Under the pieces are notes generated by a model, which was not told the origin of the DNA, ran no database searches, and saw only the letters and a list, made by a program, of their open reading frames with translations. Positions 24,788 through 33,736 of a stretch of 64,000 nt of DNA are shown in pieces. The number at the start of each line of letters is the position of its first letter. The first letter of the stretch is position 1. The translations under genes were made by a program, and so were the position numbers. Source of the stretch: Oscillospiraceae bacterium MB08-C2-2 (GTDB lineage Bacteria > Bacillota > Clostridia > Oscillospirales > Ruminococcaceae); assembly GCA_035621215.1 (NCBI GenBank), contig CP141729.1, positions 2,068,944 through 2,132,943 on the forward strand. The letters run 5' to 3'.

Positions 24788-26569
24788 TTAATACCCGGCG
24801 GCTATTTCAGCGGCCCGCTTAGCATACTTACTGGTTTTTTGCTCATACATCTTTTTATCTGCCGATGAAACCACCTGATCAATGCTCGCCTGAGGGTCTT
24901 GTGTCAAACTGGTAATACCATAGCTGAAAGAAAGCTTGTAAGCCCTTTTTTCCGAGAGGTTAATTTCCTCCAATGCCTGCTGCGCCCGCAGAATCAGCCT
25001 CTCTGCCACATCCGTTTCACATTGGAGCAGCACAATAAATTCATCCCCGCCCCAGCGGCAGATCGCATCGCTCTGGCGAATGCTTTGGCGAATGGCACCA
25101 ATAACCCCGGTAATCATTTCATCTCCGGCATCGTGGCCGTAGGTATCGTTGATGTATTTCAGGCCGTCCAAATCCACAAAGCATACGCTGACCGGTGCCG
25201 GCACAAGCCTTGCATTGGAAATTAAATTCTGCATCAGCTTGTAGCCATGATCCCGATTGTAAACGCCTGTCATGTTATCGATGGAGGCAAAGTATTTAAG
25301 CTGCTCCTCATGCACCTTCTGCGCGGTGATATCCACAGCGGTTTCAATGTGCACATTGCGCCCGTCAATCCAGCGGATAATGGAATCCTTGGCTAAATAC
25401 CAACGGCCATTGACTGTATTTTGAAACTCCCAGCTGTAGGATTCCCGCAGAATGTTCCCCTTATTATCGATCATTTTGGGAATGGGGCAAAAGGGACAGG
25501 GGCCGGTCTGCCCCACCTGAAGCACCTGCCAGCAGGTTTTGCCGATCAGTTGGTCCACCGGCTTTTCCAAAACATCTGCAACCACCCGGTTGGTAAAGGT
25601 AATCTCATAAGTATCCAGCGTATTGACATAAATAACGCTTTCAATGTTATCCGAGATGGTTTGGAGGATTTCCCGGCTTCTGCGGCTTTGCTCCTCCGCT
25701 TCCCGCCGGGCTATCAAAGAAACCACCACGCTGGCTGTGTTTTTGAGGAGCTGAATTTCGCTGCTGCTCCATTTGCGGCACGCGACACAATCATCGAAGC
25801 CGATGTATCCCACCGGGCGATCCATTTGATAAAGAGTGATAATGGCCAGCGCACGGATATTCTGCGCCTCAAGAATCACCCGGTCTTTTACCGGCAGTGT
25901 TTGGATGTCCTCGGTAACATACACTCCACTGTCAACAATGGAATCATAAGGATAAGAGTCTTTGGGCAGGTTCTGGAGCATATCAATAACAGGCTCTATG
26001 CCCTCCGCACACCATTCATAGGTGTTGCGGGTCATGGTATCGGATATTTCTTCAAAAACATAAGCCCGGCTGGCCCGCACATACCGCCCCACCATACGCA
26101 AAATCTTGTTGATGGCTGCATCCACATCCTGGGTATGATAAGCCGCCTGAAAAATGCCGGACATTAAATTGCTTGTATCCATAACAGCACGTGCCTCGGC
26201 ATGGCTGCGCCTTGAAATATACAGAATAAAATAATTCTCGCCCTGAAACTCCATATGATTGCCGGAGATGGAAACCTCCACCGCCGCCGATTCAAAGTTG
26301 ATTAAACGCGCCTTAACCCGATGAATGAAACCCACGCTGGTGAGGCTGTAAAGAATGTTTTCCATATCCTCCGGGTTTTCGAATCGAAGCAGCTGGCTCA
26401 GGCCAAGCTCCTGCTGATCTTTCCCAAAGTGCTCAATGGCAAGCAGGGGGTTGATCAGAATCTTGGCACTGACATTCACAAATACCAGCGGGTTACCTGG
26501 CCTGTTTCGGCAGACCACGATGGGGGTAGGGGCATTTTTAAAGGTGTTTTCAAGAAAAGAATATGTCAT
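24788..26569 (-). CDS. PAS-GAF-PAS-GGDEF protein (predicted diguanylate cyclase)
   Basis: A cytoplasmic signalling protein of 593 aa from ATG 26569 (602 aa if TTG 26596 is used; AGGGTGAAG precedes 26569). An N-terminal PAS-like region, then a GAF-like domain (about residues 140-305) with AYVFEEISD and GYIGFDDCV, a second PAS (about 310-430) containing CPFCPIP, and a GGDEF domain (about 435-590) with intact WGGDEF, FVDLDGLKYIND and DAGDEM. It should make cyclic di-GMP. No inhibitory RxxD is evident just before GGDEF. No transmembrane segment is seen. It follows the LacI-type gene on the same strand. Confidence 0.88.
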   Translation of the reverse strand: MTYSFLENTFKNAPTPIVVCRNRPGNPLVFVNVSAKILINPLLAIEHFGKDQQELGLSQLLRFENPEDMENILYSLTSVGFIHRVKARLINFESAAVEVSISGNHMEFQGENYFILYISRRSHAEARAVMDTSNLMSGIFQAAYHTQDVDAAINKILRMVGRYVRASRAYVFEEISDTMTRNTYEWCAEGIEPVIDMLQNLPKDSYPYDSIVDSGVYVTEDIQTLPVKDRVILEAQNIRALAIITLYQMDRPVGYIGFDDCVACRKWSSSEIQLLKNTASVVVSLIARREAEEQSRRSREILQTISDNIESVIYVNTLDTYEITFTNRVVADVLEKPVDQLIGKTCWQVLQVGQTGPCPFCPIPKMIDNKGNILRESYSWEFQNTVNGRWYLAKDSIIRWIDGRNVHIETAVDITAQKVHEEQLKYFASIDNMTGVYNRDHGYKLMQNLISNARLVPAPVSVCFVDLDGLKYINDTYGHDAGDEMITGVIGAIRQSIRQSDAICRWGGDEFIVLLQCETDVAERLILRAQQALEEINLSEKRAYKLSFSYGITSLTQDPQASIDQVVSSADKKMYEQKTSKYAKRAAEIAAGY

Positions 26570-26618
26570 AGCTTCACCCTGTTTCATGCTCATCAAGAGC
26601 AGGGGTCCCAGTATTGAC

Positions 26619-27659
26619 TCACTCCTGGGTCAGACAGGTAGAATTTCGAATAATCAGCTCTGTTCCCAGATAAATGTGCTGGGAGGGTGTATCCGGTTCA
26701 GAAAGCTGCTGTGCCAGAACATCACAGGCGGTATACCCCATTTGAAACCGGGGCAGGTTGGTGGTGGTAATGGAAGGGCTGGTGCTGACCGAAATATCCG
26801 TGTTATCCGATCCGATCACCATAATATCCTCTGGAACCCGCAGCCCCAGCTGAGAAGCCGCCTTGATCACAGCGGCGGCATACACATCGGTTGTAGCATA
26901 GATCAGGTTGGGCCGGTGGGCGGCGCTAAGAATCTGTGTGGCCGAAAACATGGCCAGACGAAAGCTGGTTTTAGGCACGGAAAGCTGCCAACCCACCGGT
27001 ACCGTTACACCTGCGCTTTCAACTGCCGCCAAAAAGCCTTGCCTGCGGCGTATTGTGTTTTGGTAAAGGGGCGGGCCGCTGATGATAGCGATCTTGCGCC
27101 GCCCGGTGGAAAGTGCATACTCCCCCGCATTCTGGCTTGCGGAAAAATCATCCGCTGCAACAAAGGAGCCGCCGTATTCCTCCGAATACTGATGGCACTG
27201 GACAATGGGTATATGGCCGGAAAGCTTTGCCCAAAGCTCCGGGGCCAAGTAGCATGCCGAAATCAGCCCGGCTGACCGAGTGGAGCTGAGCAGCACCTTA
27301 AAGGCGGGGAAGTATTCCGGTGTCAGCTCACCGTTGTGCACCAAAAGACTATAGCCGTGCCGCACAGAGGCTGCCTGAATTCCGTCGATAATGGGGCCAT
27401 AAAAACCATCCATCAGGCTGGGAACTGCCGCAATAATCAGTTCCCCCTGCCGGTTGGAGGATAAAGTTCCTCTAGGGCTATAGCCCATTTCCTCAATAAT
27501 TTTTGTCACATGGCGAAAAGTATCCGGTCTCACATCCGCCGATTGATTGATCACTCGGGATACAGTTGCCACCGATACGCCTGCTGCCTGAGCCACCTGG
27601 GATATGGTGACTTTGGCACCCTGCTCCTTTATTTTTTCGCCTTCTTTCTGTTTATCCAA
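26619..27659 (-). CDS. LacI-family transcriptional regulator
   Basis: 346 aa. An N-terminal helix-turn-helix VTISQVAQAAGVSVATVSRV (about residues 17-36) with a hinge, then a periplasmic-binding-protein-like ligand domain ending GTELIIRNST. The start is TTG 27659, with AAAGGAGG eight bases upstream. The ligand is not predictable: no sugar transport or catabolic genes are near. Its only same-strand neighbour is the GGDEF gene about 50 bp downstream, so the pair probably forms one unit linking a small-molecule signal to cyclic di-GMP. Confidence 0.9.
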   Translation of the reverse strand: MDKQKEGEKIKEQGAKVTISQVAQAAGVSVATVSRVINQSADVRPDTFRHVTKIIEEMGYSPRGTLSSNRQGELIIAAVPSLMDGFYGPIIDGIQAASVRHGYSLLVHNGELTPEYFPAFKVLLSSTRSAGLISACYLAPELWAKLSGHIPIVQCHQYSEEYGGSFVAADDFSASQNAGEYALSTGRRKIAIISGPPLYQNTIRRRQGFLAAVESAGVTVPVGWQLSVPKTSFRLAMFSATQILSAAHRPNLIYATTDVYAAAVIKAASQLGLRVPEDIMVIGSDNTDISVSTSPSITTTNLPRFQMGYTACDVLAQQLSEPDTPSQHIYLGTELIIRNSTCLTQE

Positions 27660-28655
27660 TCCTGAGTCCTCCTTTCAAGGACAAGCTATTTTCTAAATTT
27701 TCACCTTTCAATCAGCCTCATCTGCACTTTCAAGTTGACTGATTCTATTGGCTTTTTAAAACTCTATGGGCAAACCGCACACCGGTGAAAAAACCATACA
27801 GTCTCGGAACGTGTTGCCTGCCAAAAGAGATTCACCTGCATACAGAAGCGCTCCGCTCCTGCTCACCTGACTGGCCAAAATGTGCCCTGCACTGCCACAA
27901 ATCTCTATTTTGAAAATCGCGATGTTTTAAGTATAGTATACCTTATTCCCACACTAAAGTACAGCAAATAATGTAAATTACAATTTAAAATTCTATCTTC
28001 CTTCTATCTATACACAATTATTAAATTATGTATAGAAACATCTCTTGTTTTCTTCTGTTTTCCTCTATGTCTTACACAAATGTTAAAATGTAATTTCCAA
28101 TTTTTGTTTAGATTTTGCAATCCGCCAGTTAATTTCTTTGCCAATACTCCCTTTTATTCCTCTGCATCTTATGATTCATTTAGAGTTTTTTTGCGCTTCA
28201 ACACAAGCTCGACTTAAGTAATTTTGCCCCAGATGCTCAAAAAAGCTCAGCGGCAGAAGCGCCTGATTGTTCATCTACCCACTGGAAGGCGGCGATTGCT
28301 GAAAGGCTGCACGGTAAAACGCTTTTTTCATTGTAATTACACTCCTCTGTAAATACCATCCTTCTTTCTTCATTTACCCTTTCGGCCGCAATTGCCTATA
28401 ACTTAGGGGCAATTCGGTTATAATTTTTTCCCCGAAGCCTTTGTTTGTTTAAAGGTCGATTTATAAAAGCTTTATGCCTGTTTTTCCGTGTACTACCCAA
28501 GAAGCTACAGAATAATTTCAGGTTTTTAGAACACCATCCAGCCTCTCTCTTAACACAGTTTTATATTCTATAAAGAAATGGGAACACTGAACATGCCATT
28601 AATTGGCTCTATAGGCATATTTACGTATAACTCAGGCAAAAAAGCGTTCAGGGAT
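27660..28655. other. AT-rich non-coding interval
   Basis: About 1 kb that is clearly richer in A+T than its surroundings and has no convincing gene on either strand. It must contain the promoters of the LacI-type gene and, at its right end, the pst control region. Only two very short minus-strand frames with a plausible ribosome binding site (28176-28331) stand out; they may be a decayed gene. Confidence 0.6.
28176..28331 (-). other. possible pair of short ORFs or gene remnant
   Basis: GAGGAG lies upstream of ATG 28331, which opens an 18-codon frame (MKKAFYRAAFQQSPPSSG). Its TAG is immediately followed by ATG 28274, opening a 32-codon frame ending at 28176. The arrangement could be a leader peptide pair upstream of the LacI-type gene or a broken gene. 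Nothing else supports it. Confidence 0.2.
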
Positions 28656-28695
28656 TTAACCTGTTTTTAACAAAACTTCTCTTTTGCATTTTACA
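28656..28695 (+). promoter_or_regulatory. Pho box upstream of pstS
   Basis: TTAACC (28656), TTAACA (28667) and TTTACA (28690) recur at about 11-bp steps, with a weak TCTCTT at 28678 in the fourth position. This is the PhoP/PhoB direct-repeat pattern of Firmicutes (TTAACA units, one helical turn apart). A possible -10 TAAGAT lies shortly downstream. The cognate regulator is encoded in the same cluster. Confidence 0.6.
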
Positions 28696-28757
28696 TTGCC
28701 AGAATAAGATAAGGCTGTAACTAAAAACTGTTTGTAATTGAAGGAGAATGTATAAGT

Positions 28758-29696
28758 ATGAAAAGGCTTTCCGTAATAGTGTTGGCACTGCTCCTGCTCA
28801 CTGCCAGCCTGGCAGGCTGCGGCAGCTCGGGTGGAGCACAATCCTCCGGTGCATCCCCTGCCCCTTCTGCTGCTCCCGCTGCCCCCGCACCGGCAGCCAA
28901 TGATTTTAAAACCGATTCTCACATCAACGTCGTTTCCCGCGAGGATGGTTCCGGTACCCGCGGCGCTTTCATCGAGCTTTTTGGAATTGAGAAGAAAAAC
29001 GATAAAGGCGAAAAGGTAGATTACACCACACAGGAAGCCAACATCACCAACAGCACCTCGGTTATGATGACCACTGTAGCCGGCGATAAATACGCCATTG
29101 GTTATATCTCTCTGGGTTCCCTCAACGACACGGTAAAGGCACTGCAAATTGATGCAACCGAAGCCACTGCAGCCAACATCAAAAGCGGCAGCTACAAAAT
29201 CTCTCGCCCATTTAACGTTGCAGTCTCTAAAAAGGCCAGCTCCGCCACTGCCGATTTCATCTCCTTTATCCTCAGTGACCAAGGCCAGGCCGTTGTTGAA
29301 AAGAGCGGTTATATCTCGCTGGATAACGCCCCTGCCTACTCCATCGGAAACCCGCAAGGCAAAATCGTTGTGGCCGGCTCCTCTTCGGTCACCCCGGTTA
29401 TGGAAAAACTCAAAGAAGCCTATGCAGCAGTCGCCCCCGATGTTTCCATCGAAATCCAGCAAAGTGATTCCACCACCGGTATGACCTCCGCTATCGACGG
29501 TATCTGCGATATCGGTATGGCTTCCCGGGAATTGAAGGATAGCGAAATCGAAAAGGGTCTTGAGCCAACCACCATCGCTATGGATGGTATTGCGGTTGTT
29601 GTCAACAAAGAAAACCCGGTTGAATCCATGACCCCCGAGCAGGTTGCTTCCATCTTCACCGGCGAAACCCTGAAATGGGCAGAGATTCTTGGCTAA
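28758..29696 (+). CDS. pstS: phosphate-binding lipoprotein PstS
   Basis: Extracellular phosphate receptor of the Pst ABC importer. 312 aa, lipobox LAGC (Cys about residue 21), then an Ala/Pro/Ser linker. The two halves are in swapped order compared with E. coli PstS: the SREDGSGTRGAF segment (normally in the second half) comes first at about residues 60-71, and VAGSSSVTPVMEKL (normally N-terminal) comes after about residue 205. This circular permutation is known among clostridial PstS proteins. ATG 28758 follows AAGGAGAATGTATAAGT. A hairpin after the gene probably lowers downstream expression. Confidence 0.92.
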   Translation: MKRLSVIVLALLLLTASLAGCGSSGGAQSSGASPAPSAAPAAPAPAANDFKTDSHINVVSREDGSGTRGAFIELFGIEKKNDKGEKVDYTTQEANITNSTSVMMTTVAGDKYAIGYISLGSLNDTVKALQIDATEATAANIKSGSYKISRPFNVAVSKKASSATADFISFILSDQGQAVVEKSGYISLDNAPAYSIGNPQGKIVVAGSSSVTPVMEKLKEAYAAVAPDVSIEIQQSDSTTGMTSAIDGICDIGMASRELKDSEIEKGLEPTTIAMDGIAVVVNKENPVESMTPEQVASIFTGETLKWAEILG

Positions 29697-29712
29697 AGAT
29701 CAAAAATTCAAT

Positions 29713-29746
29713 AAAACAGACTGTGACGAAAGTCTCAGTCTGTTTT
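29713..29746 (+). terminator. attenuating terminator between pstS and pstC
   Basis: AAACAGACTG and CAGTCTGTTT arms with an internal GAC-GAAA-GTC hairpin, followed by four T. Its position in an operon whose first product is needed in excess suggests partial termination. Confidence 0.65.
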
Positions 29747-29762
29747 CCATGGAGTGAAAAGT

Positions 29763-30632
29763 ATGCAGCAAGCTCGGGAAAAAATCCTAAAGATTGTATT
29801 TTTACTGTGTGCCTGTGCCTGTATTCTGGCGCTGTTGCTAATCTGCGTTTTTCTGTTCGCCGGTGGGCTCCCCGCAATAGGAGAAATCGGCGTAACCAAT
29901 TTCTTACTTGGTAAGGAATGGCGCCCCGGCAACAACATTTATGGTATTCTGCCCATGATTCTCGGCAGCATTTATATCACGGCGGGTGCTGTGCTGCTGG
30001 GTGTTCCGGTGGGGCTTCTGGCCGCTGTTTATCTGGCCAAATTCTGCCCTAAGCGGGTACACCGGGTTTTGGGGCCTATGGTGGAGCTTCTGGCCGGTAT
30101 CCCCTCGGTGGTATACGGCTTTTTCGGGCTGGTGGTGCTGGTGCCTGCCTCCCGCAAGCTGTTTGGTGAAATACTAGGTTTTCGCGGCAACGGCTCCAGC
30201 ATTCTCACCGCCTCGGTGCTGCTGGGCATTATGATTCTGCCCACCATTATTACCGTGAGTGAATCCGCCATTCGGGCCGTGCCGGAAAATTACTACGAGG
30301 GCGGGCTCGCCTTGGGTGCCACCCATGAACGCAGTGTCTTCTTCGTCACACTGCCCGCCGCCAAATCGGGGATTTGGGCTGGGGTGGTGCTGGGGATCGG
30401 CCGTGCCATTGGTGAAACCATGGCTGTGGTTATGGTGGCGGGAAACCAAGCCCGCATGCCCGCCGGGCTTTTGATGGGAATACGAACGCTGACCGCCAAT
30501 GTGGTTATTGAAATGGGCTATGCCGCCGATCTCCACCGGGAAGCCCTGATTGCCACCGGCGTGGTGCTGTTCGTCTTTATCCTGCTCATTAACCTGCTGC
30601 TGAGTCTGCTGCGAAGGAGGTCTGCCCAATGA
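29763..30632 (+). CDS. pstC: phosphate ABC transporter permease PstC
   Basis: One of two membrane subunits of the phosphate importer. 289 aa with six predicted hydrophobic helices, a first one at about residues 9-35. The cytoplasmic EAA-like loop contains NYYEGGLALGATHERSVFFVTLP, which docks to PstB. ATG 29763 has GGAG eight bases upstream; a GTG at 29754 is less likely. Its TGA overlaps the pstA start. Confidence 0.93.
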   Translation: MQQAREKILKIVFLLCACACILALLLICVFLFAGGLPAIGEIGVTNFLLGKEWRPGNNIYGILPMILGSIYITAGAVLLGVPVGLLAAVYLAKFCPKRVHRVLGPMVELLAGIPSVVYGFFGLVVLVPASRKLFGEILGFRGNGSSILTASVLLGIMILPTIITVSESAIRAVPENYYEGGLALGATHERSVFFVTLPAAKSGIWAGVVLGIGRAIGETMAVVMVAGNQARMPAGLLMGIRTLTANVVIEMGYAADLHREALIATGVVLFVFILLINLLLSLLRRRSAQ

Positions 30633-31498
30633 AAAACAGCATCAACCACCGTACCTTTGCGCAGAAATGGCAATCCTACCGCCGCAGCCCCTTCTCTCTC
30701 TTTCTTTTTCTGCTGGTTCTGGGCGGAATTATCCTTACAGTCGGCGTTTTCCTTATGATTATCGTGTACATTCTGGTCAAGGGCCTGCCCTATCTGACCC
30801 CCTCTCTTTTCGCCTTCACCTATAACTCGGAAAACGTCTCCCTGTTCCCGGCCTTGGTGAATACCATCACCATGACCTTTCTTGCTTTGCTCATTGCGGC
30901 TCCTCTGGGGATTTTTGCCGCTATTTATCTGGTGGAATACGCCAAGCGGGGCAACAAGTTGGTCAATGCGGTTCGAATGACCTCCGAAACCCTTTCGGGT
31001 ATTCCTTCCATTGTATACGGGCTGTTTGGCCTGCTGTTCTTTGTCACCTCCCTTGGCTGGGGCTACTCCCTTCTGGCAGGCGCCTTTACCCTTTCCATTA
31101 TGATTCTGCCTCTGATTATGCGAACCACCGAGGAAGCCCTTAAAGCTGTGCCCGACTCCTTCCGGGAAGGCAGCTTTGGTCTGGGAGCCGGTAAGCTGCG
31201 CACGGTTTTCCGCATTGTGCTGCCTTCCGCTGTGCCGGGTATTCTGGCCGGGGTTATTTTGGCCATCGGCCGTATTGTGGGTGAAACAGCGGCCCTGATT
31301 TACACCGCCGGTACAGTAGCCAACATCCCCCAAAACCTGCTGGCCTCCGGCCGAACCCTGGCTGTGCATATGTATGCCCTTTCCAGCGAGGGGCTGTATG
31401 TGGGCCAATCCTACGCCACCGCCGTTGTGCTGATTTTAATGGTGGTCTGCATCAATGCCCTTTCCGGCTGGATCGCCCGGCGCATCGCGAAAGTCTGA
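30629..31498 (+). CDS. pstA: phosphate ABC transporter permease PstA
   Basis: Second membrane subunit. 289 aa, six hydrophobic helices after a basic N-terminus, with the coupling loop [27 protein letters not shown] 30629 overlaps the end of pstC by 4 bp and AAGGAGG is inside pstC. pstB follows 43 bp later. Confidence 0.94.
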   Translation: MKNSINHRTFAQKWQSYRRSPFSLFLFLLVLGGIILTVGVFLMIIVYILVKGLPYLTPSLFAFTYNSENVSLFPALVNTITMTFLALLIAAPLGIFAAIYLVEYAKRGNKLVNAVRMTSETLSGIPSIVYGLFGLLFFVTSLGWGYSLLAGAFTLSIMILPLIMRTTEEALKAVPDSFREGSFGLGAGKLRTVFRIVLPSAVPGILAGVILAIGRIVGETAALIYTAGTVANIPQNLLASGRTLAVHMYALSSEGLYVGQSYATAVVLILMVVCINALSGWIARRIAKV

Positions 31499-31541
31499 GC
31501 AGGAAAAGGCTCCTATTTCACATAAAGCAAAGGGGAACAGA

Positions 31542-32291
31542 ATGAATAAATTTACAGTACAGGATTTAGACCTGTTTTATGGCGACTTTCAAGCACTTAA
31601 AAAGATCAATCTGGGGCTGAGCGCCAAAGAAATCACCGCCTTTATCGGGCCTTCCGGCTGCGGCAAATCCACCCTGCTCAAATCTCTGAACCGAATGAAC
31701 GATCTGGTGGAAAACTGCAAAATCACCGGCAAGGTTTTGCTGGATGATGAGGATATATACGGCCACATGGATGTAAACCTGCTCCGCAAGCGCGTGGGCA
31801 TGGTGTTCCAAAAGCCTAACCCCTTCCCCATGAGCGTATATGACAACATTGCCTACGGCCCCCGCACCCACGGCATTCACGGGCGGGCCAAGCTGGATGA
31901 AATTGTGGAGCAGTCTCTCCGGGATGCCGCTATTTGGGAAGAGGTGAAGGATCGCCTGCGTAAAAGTGCGCTGGGTCTTTCCGGCGGCCAGCAGCAAAGA
32001 GTTTGCATCGCCCGGGCACTGGCTGTTAAGCCGGATGTCCTTTTAATGGATGAACCCACTTCGGCTTTGGACCCGATTTCCACCTTAAAGGTCGAAGATC
32101 TTGCAGTGGAGCTAAAGAAACAGTATACTATTGTTATGGTCACCCACAACATGCAGCAGGCAGCCCGTATTTCCGATAAAACCGCCTTTTTCCTGTTGGG
32201 GGATATGGTGGAATACGGCGAGACCGAAACCATTTTTTCAATGCCCACCGACCAGCGTACCGAGGATTATATAACCGGGAGGTTTGGATAA
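31542..32291 (+). CDS. pstB: phosphate ABC transporter ATP-binding protein PstB
   Basis: ATPase of the importer, 249 aa. Walker [13 protein letters not shown] signature [15 protein letters not shown], Walker [12 protein letters not shown] and switch His in VMVTHNMQQ are intact. Start ATG 31542 is set by AAAGGGGAACAG. The stop codon TAA shares its last base with the phoU ATG (32291). Confidence 0.96.
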   Translation: MNKFTVQDLDLFYGDFQALKKINLGLSAKEITAFIGPSGCGKSTLLKSLNRMNDLVENCKITGKVLLDDEDIYGHMDVNLLRKRVGMVFQKPNPFPMSVYDNIAYGPRTHGIHGRAKLDEIVEQSLRDAAIWEEVKDRLRKSALGLSGGQQQRVCIARALAVKPDVLLMDEPTSALDPISTLKVEDLAVELKKQYTIVMVTHNMQQAARISDKTAFFLLGDMVEYGETETIFSMPTDQRTEDYITGRFG

Positions 32292-32938
32292 TGCGCAGCA
32301 AATTTGATTCTCAGCTTGAAAAACTCCACACAGAGCTTATGTCTATGGGAGCCATGTGTGAAACCGCCATCGCCTGCGCCATCAAGGCGCTTCTCAGCGG
32401 CGACACCGACCTTGTGGAAAAGGCCATTTCCATTGATGCCTCCATCGATGATATGGAGCGGGAAATTGAAACCCTTTGCATGAAGCTGCTTTTGCAGCAG
32501 CAGCCGGTGGCCCGGGATCTACGCAAAATTTCCTCCGCTCTAAAAATGATTACCGATATGGAGCGCATCGGCGATCAGGCCGCCGATATTGCCGAAATTG
32601 TCAGCATGGATAATATCCATGCCAGCGACGAAACCTTCTCCATCAACGATATGGCCAAGGCTGTTATTAAAATGGTCAGCGAAAGCGTGGACGCCTATGT
32701 CCGGCAGGATCTGGAGCTGGTGCGGCAGGTTATCGCCTATGACGATGTGGTGGATCGCTGCTTCAACGAGGTCAAGGCTGAAATCATTGATCTTATCGGC
32801 AAAGACCCCTCCAAGGGTGAATACGCTTTGGATCTGCTGATGATTGCCAAATATTTTGAACGCATCGGTGACCATGCAACCAACATTGCGGAATGGGTGG
32901 AGTTCTCCATTACCGGCCGCCATGGAGGCAAGGAATGA
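32291..32938 (+). CDS. phoU: phosphate signalling protein PhoU
   Basis: A cytoplasmic all-helical protein of 215 aa with two PhoU three-helix repeats; the metal-binding motifs appear as DMERIGDQAADIAE and YFERIGDHATNIAE. It links the Pst importer to the PhoR kinase so that signalling is off when phosphate is plentiful. It overlaps pstB by one base and the phoB start by 4 bp. Confidence 0.95.
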   Translation: MRSKFDSQLEKLHTELMSMGAMCETAIACAIKALLSGDTDLVEKAISIDASIDDMEREIETLCMKLLLQQQPVARDLRKISSALKMITDMERIGDQAADIAEIVSMDNIHASDETFSINDMAKAVIKMVSESVDAYVRQDLELVRQVIAYDDVVDRCFNEVKAEIIDLIGKDPSKGEYALDLLMIAKYFERIGDHATNIAEWVEFSITGRHGGKE

Positions 32939-33615
32939 AAATTTTTTTGGTGGAAGACGATGAAAGCATCCGGGAGCTTGTGGTATACACCCTGAATTCC
33001 AGCGGCTATGAGGCCAGGGGCTTTGCCGATGGTGATTCTCTCCACAAGGCGCTGAGCCAAGAGCTGCCCGATTTGTTCCTGCTGGATATTATGCTGCCCG
33101 GCGGCCGGGATGGAATGTCCCTGCTGGCAGGCATTCGGGAAAACGAATCCACCCGAACCATACCGGTCATCATGCTCACCGCCAAAGGCACTGAATACGA
33201 TAAAGTCATCGGCCTGGATAGCGGCGCCGATGATTATGTCACCAAGCCCTTCGGCATGATGGAGCTGGTTTCCCGGGTGCGGGCCGTTTTGCGCCGCTGC
33301 TCCCCCGCTAAAGCCTCTGCCCGAACCCTTAGCTATGGCGGCATCACGCTGGATCCCACCCGCCACAGTGTTTATGTGGAGGAAAATGAGGTTCCCCTGA
33401 CTATCAAGGAGTTTCAAATGCTGGAGCTGTTTCTGGAAAACCCGGGCATGGTCTTTACCCGGGAGCTGCTTCTGGAACGGGTCTGGGATTACAGCTTTGA
33501 CGGCGAAACCCGCACTGTGGATGTGCACATCCGCTCTCTGCGCAAAAAGCTGGCTCCTCTGGGTGATCTGGTGGAAACGGTTCGGGGCGTGGGTTACCGG
33601 ATAGGCATTGCCTAA
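32935..33615 (+). CDS. phoB: phosphate response regulator (PhoB/PhoP type)
   Basis: OmpR-family regulator, 226 aa. Receiver domain with acidic pocket VEDD, phospho-acceptor Asp in LLDIMLPG (about residue 53), and TAKG and KPFG switch residues; then a winged helix with FTRELLLERVWDY and RTVDVHIRSLRKKL. ATG 32935 overlaps the phoU stop, and GGAGGCAAGGA is just upstream. It probably binds the repeats at 28656-28695. Confidence 0.93.
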   Translation: MKIFLVEDDESIRELVVYTLNSSGYEARGFADGDSLHKALSQELPDLFLLDIMLPGGRDGMSLLAGIRENESTRTIPVIMLTAKGTEYDKVIGLDSGADDYVTKPFGMMELVSRVRAVLRRCSPAKASARTLSYGGITLDPTRHSVYVEENEVPLTIKEFQMLELFLENPGMVFTRELLLERVWDYSFDGETRTVDVHIRSLRKKLAPLGDLVETVRGVGYRIGIA

Positions 33616-33736
33616 TTTTTTAGCAGGAAAAGCCTTCCGCATTCCCCTCTCTCAGTCAAACATCGGCTGCGTATGACAGAGAGCCTTATCTTTACATTGT
33701 TGCAAGCCGTTACGCAGCGGCGGAATGGAATGGGTC

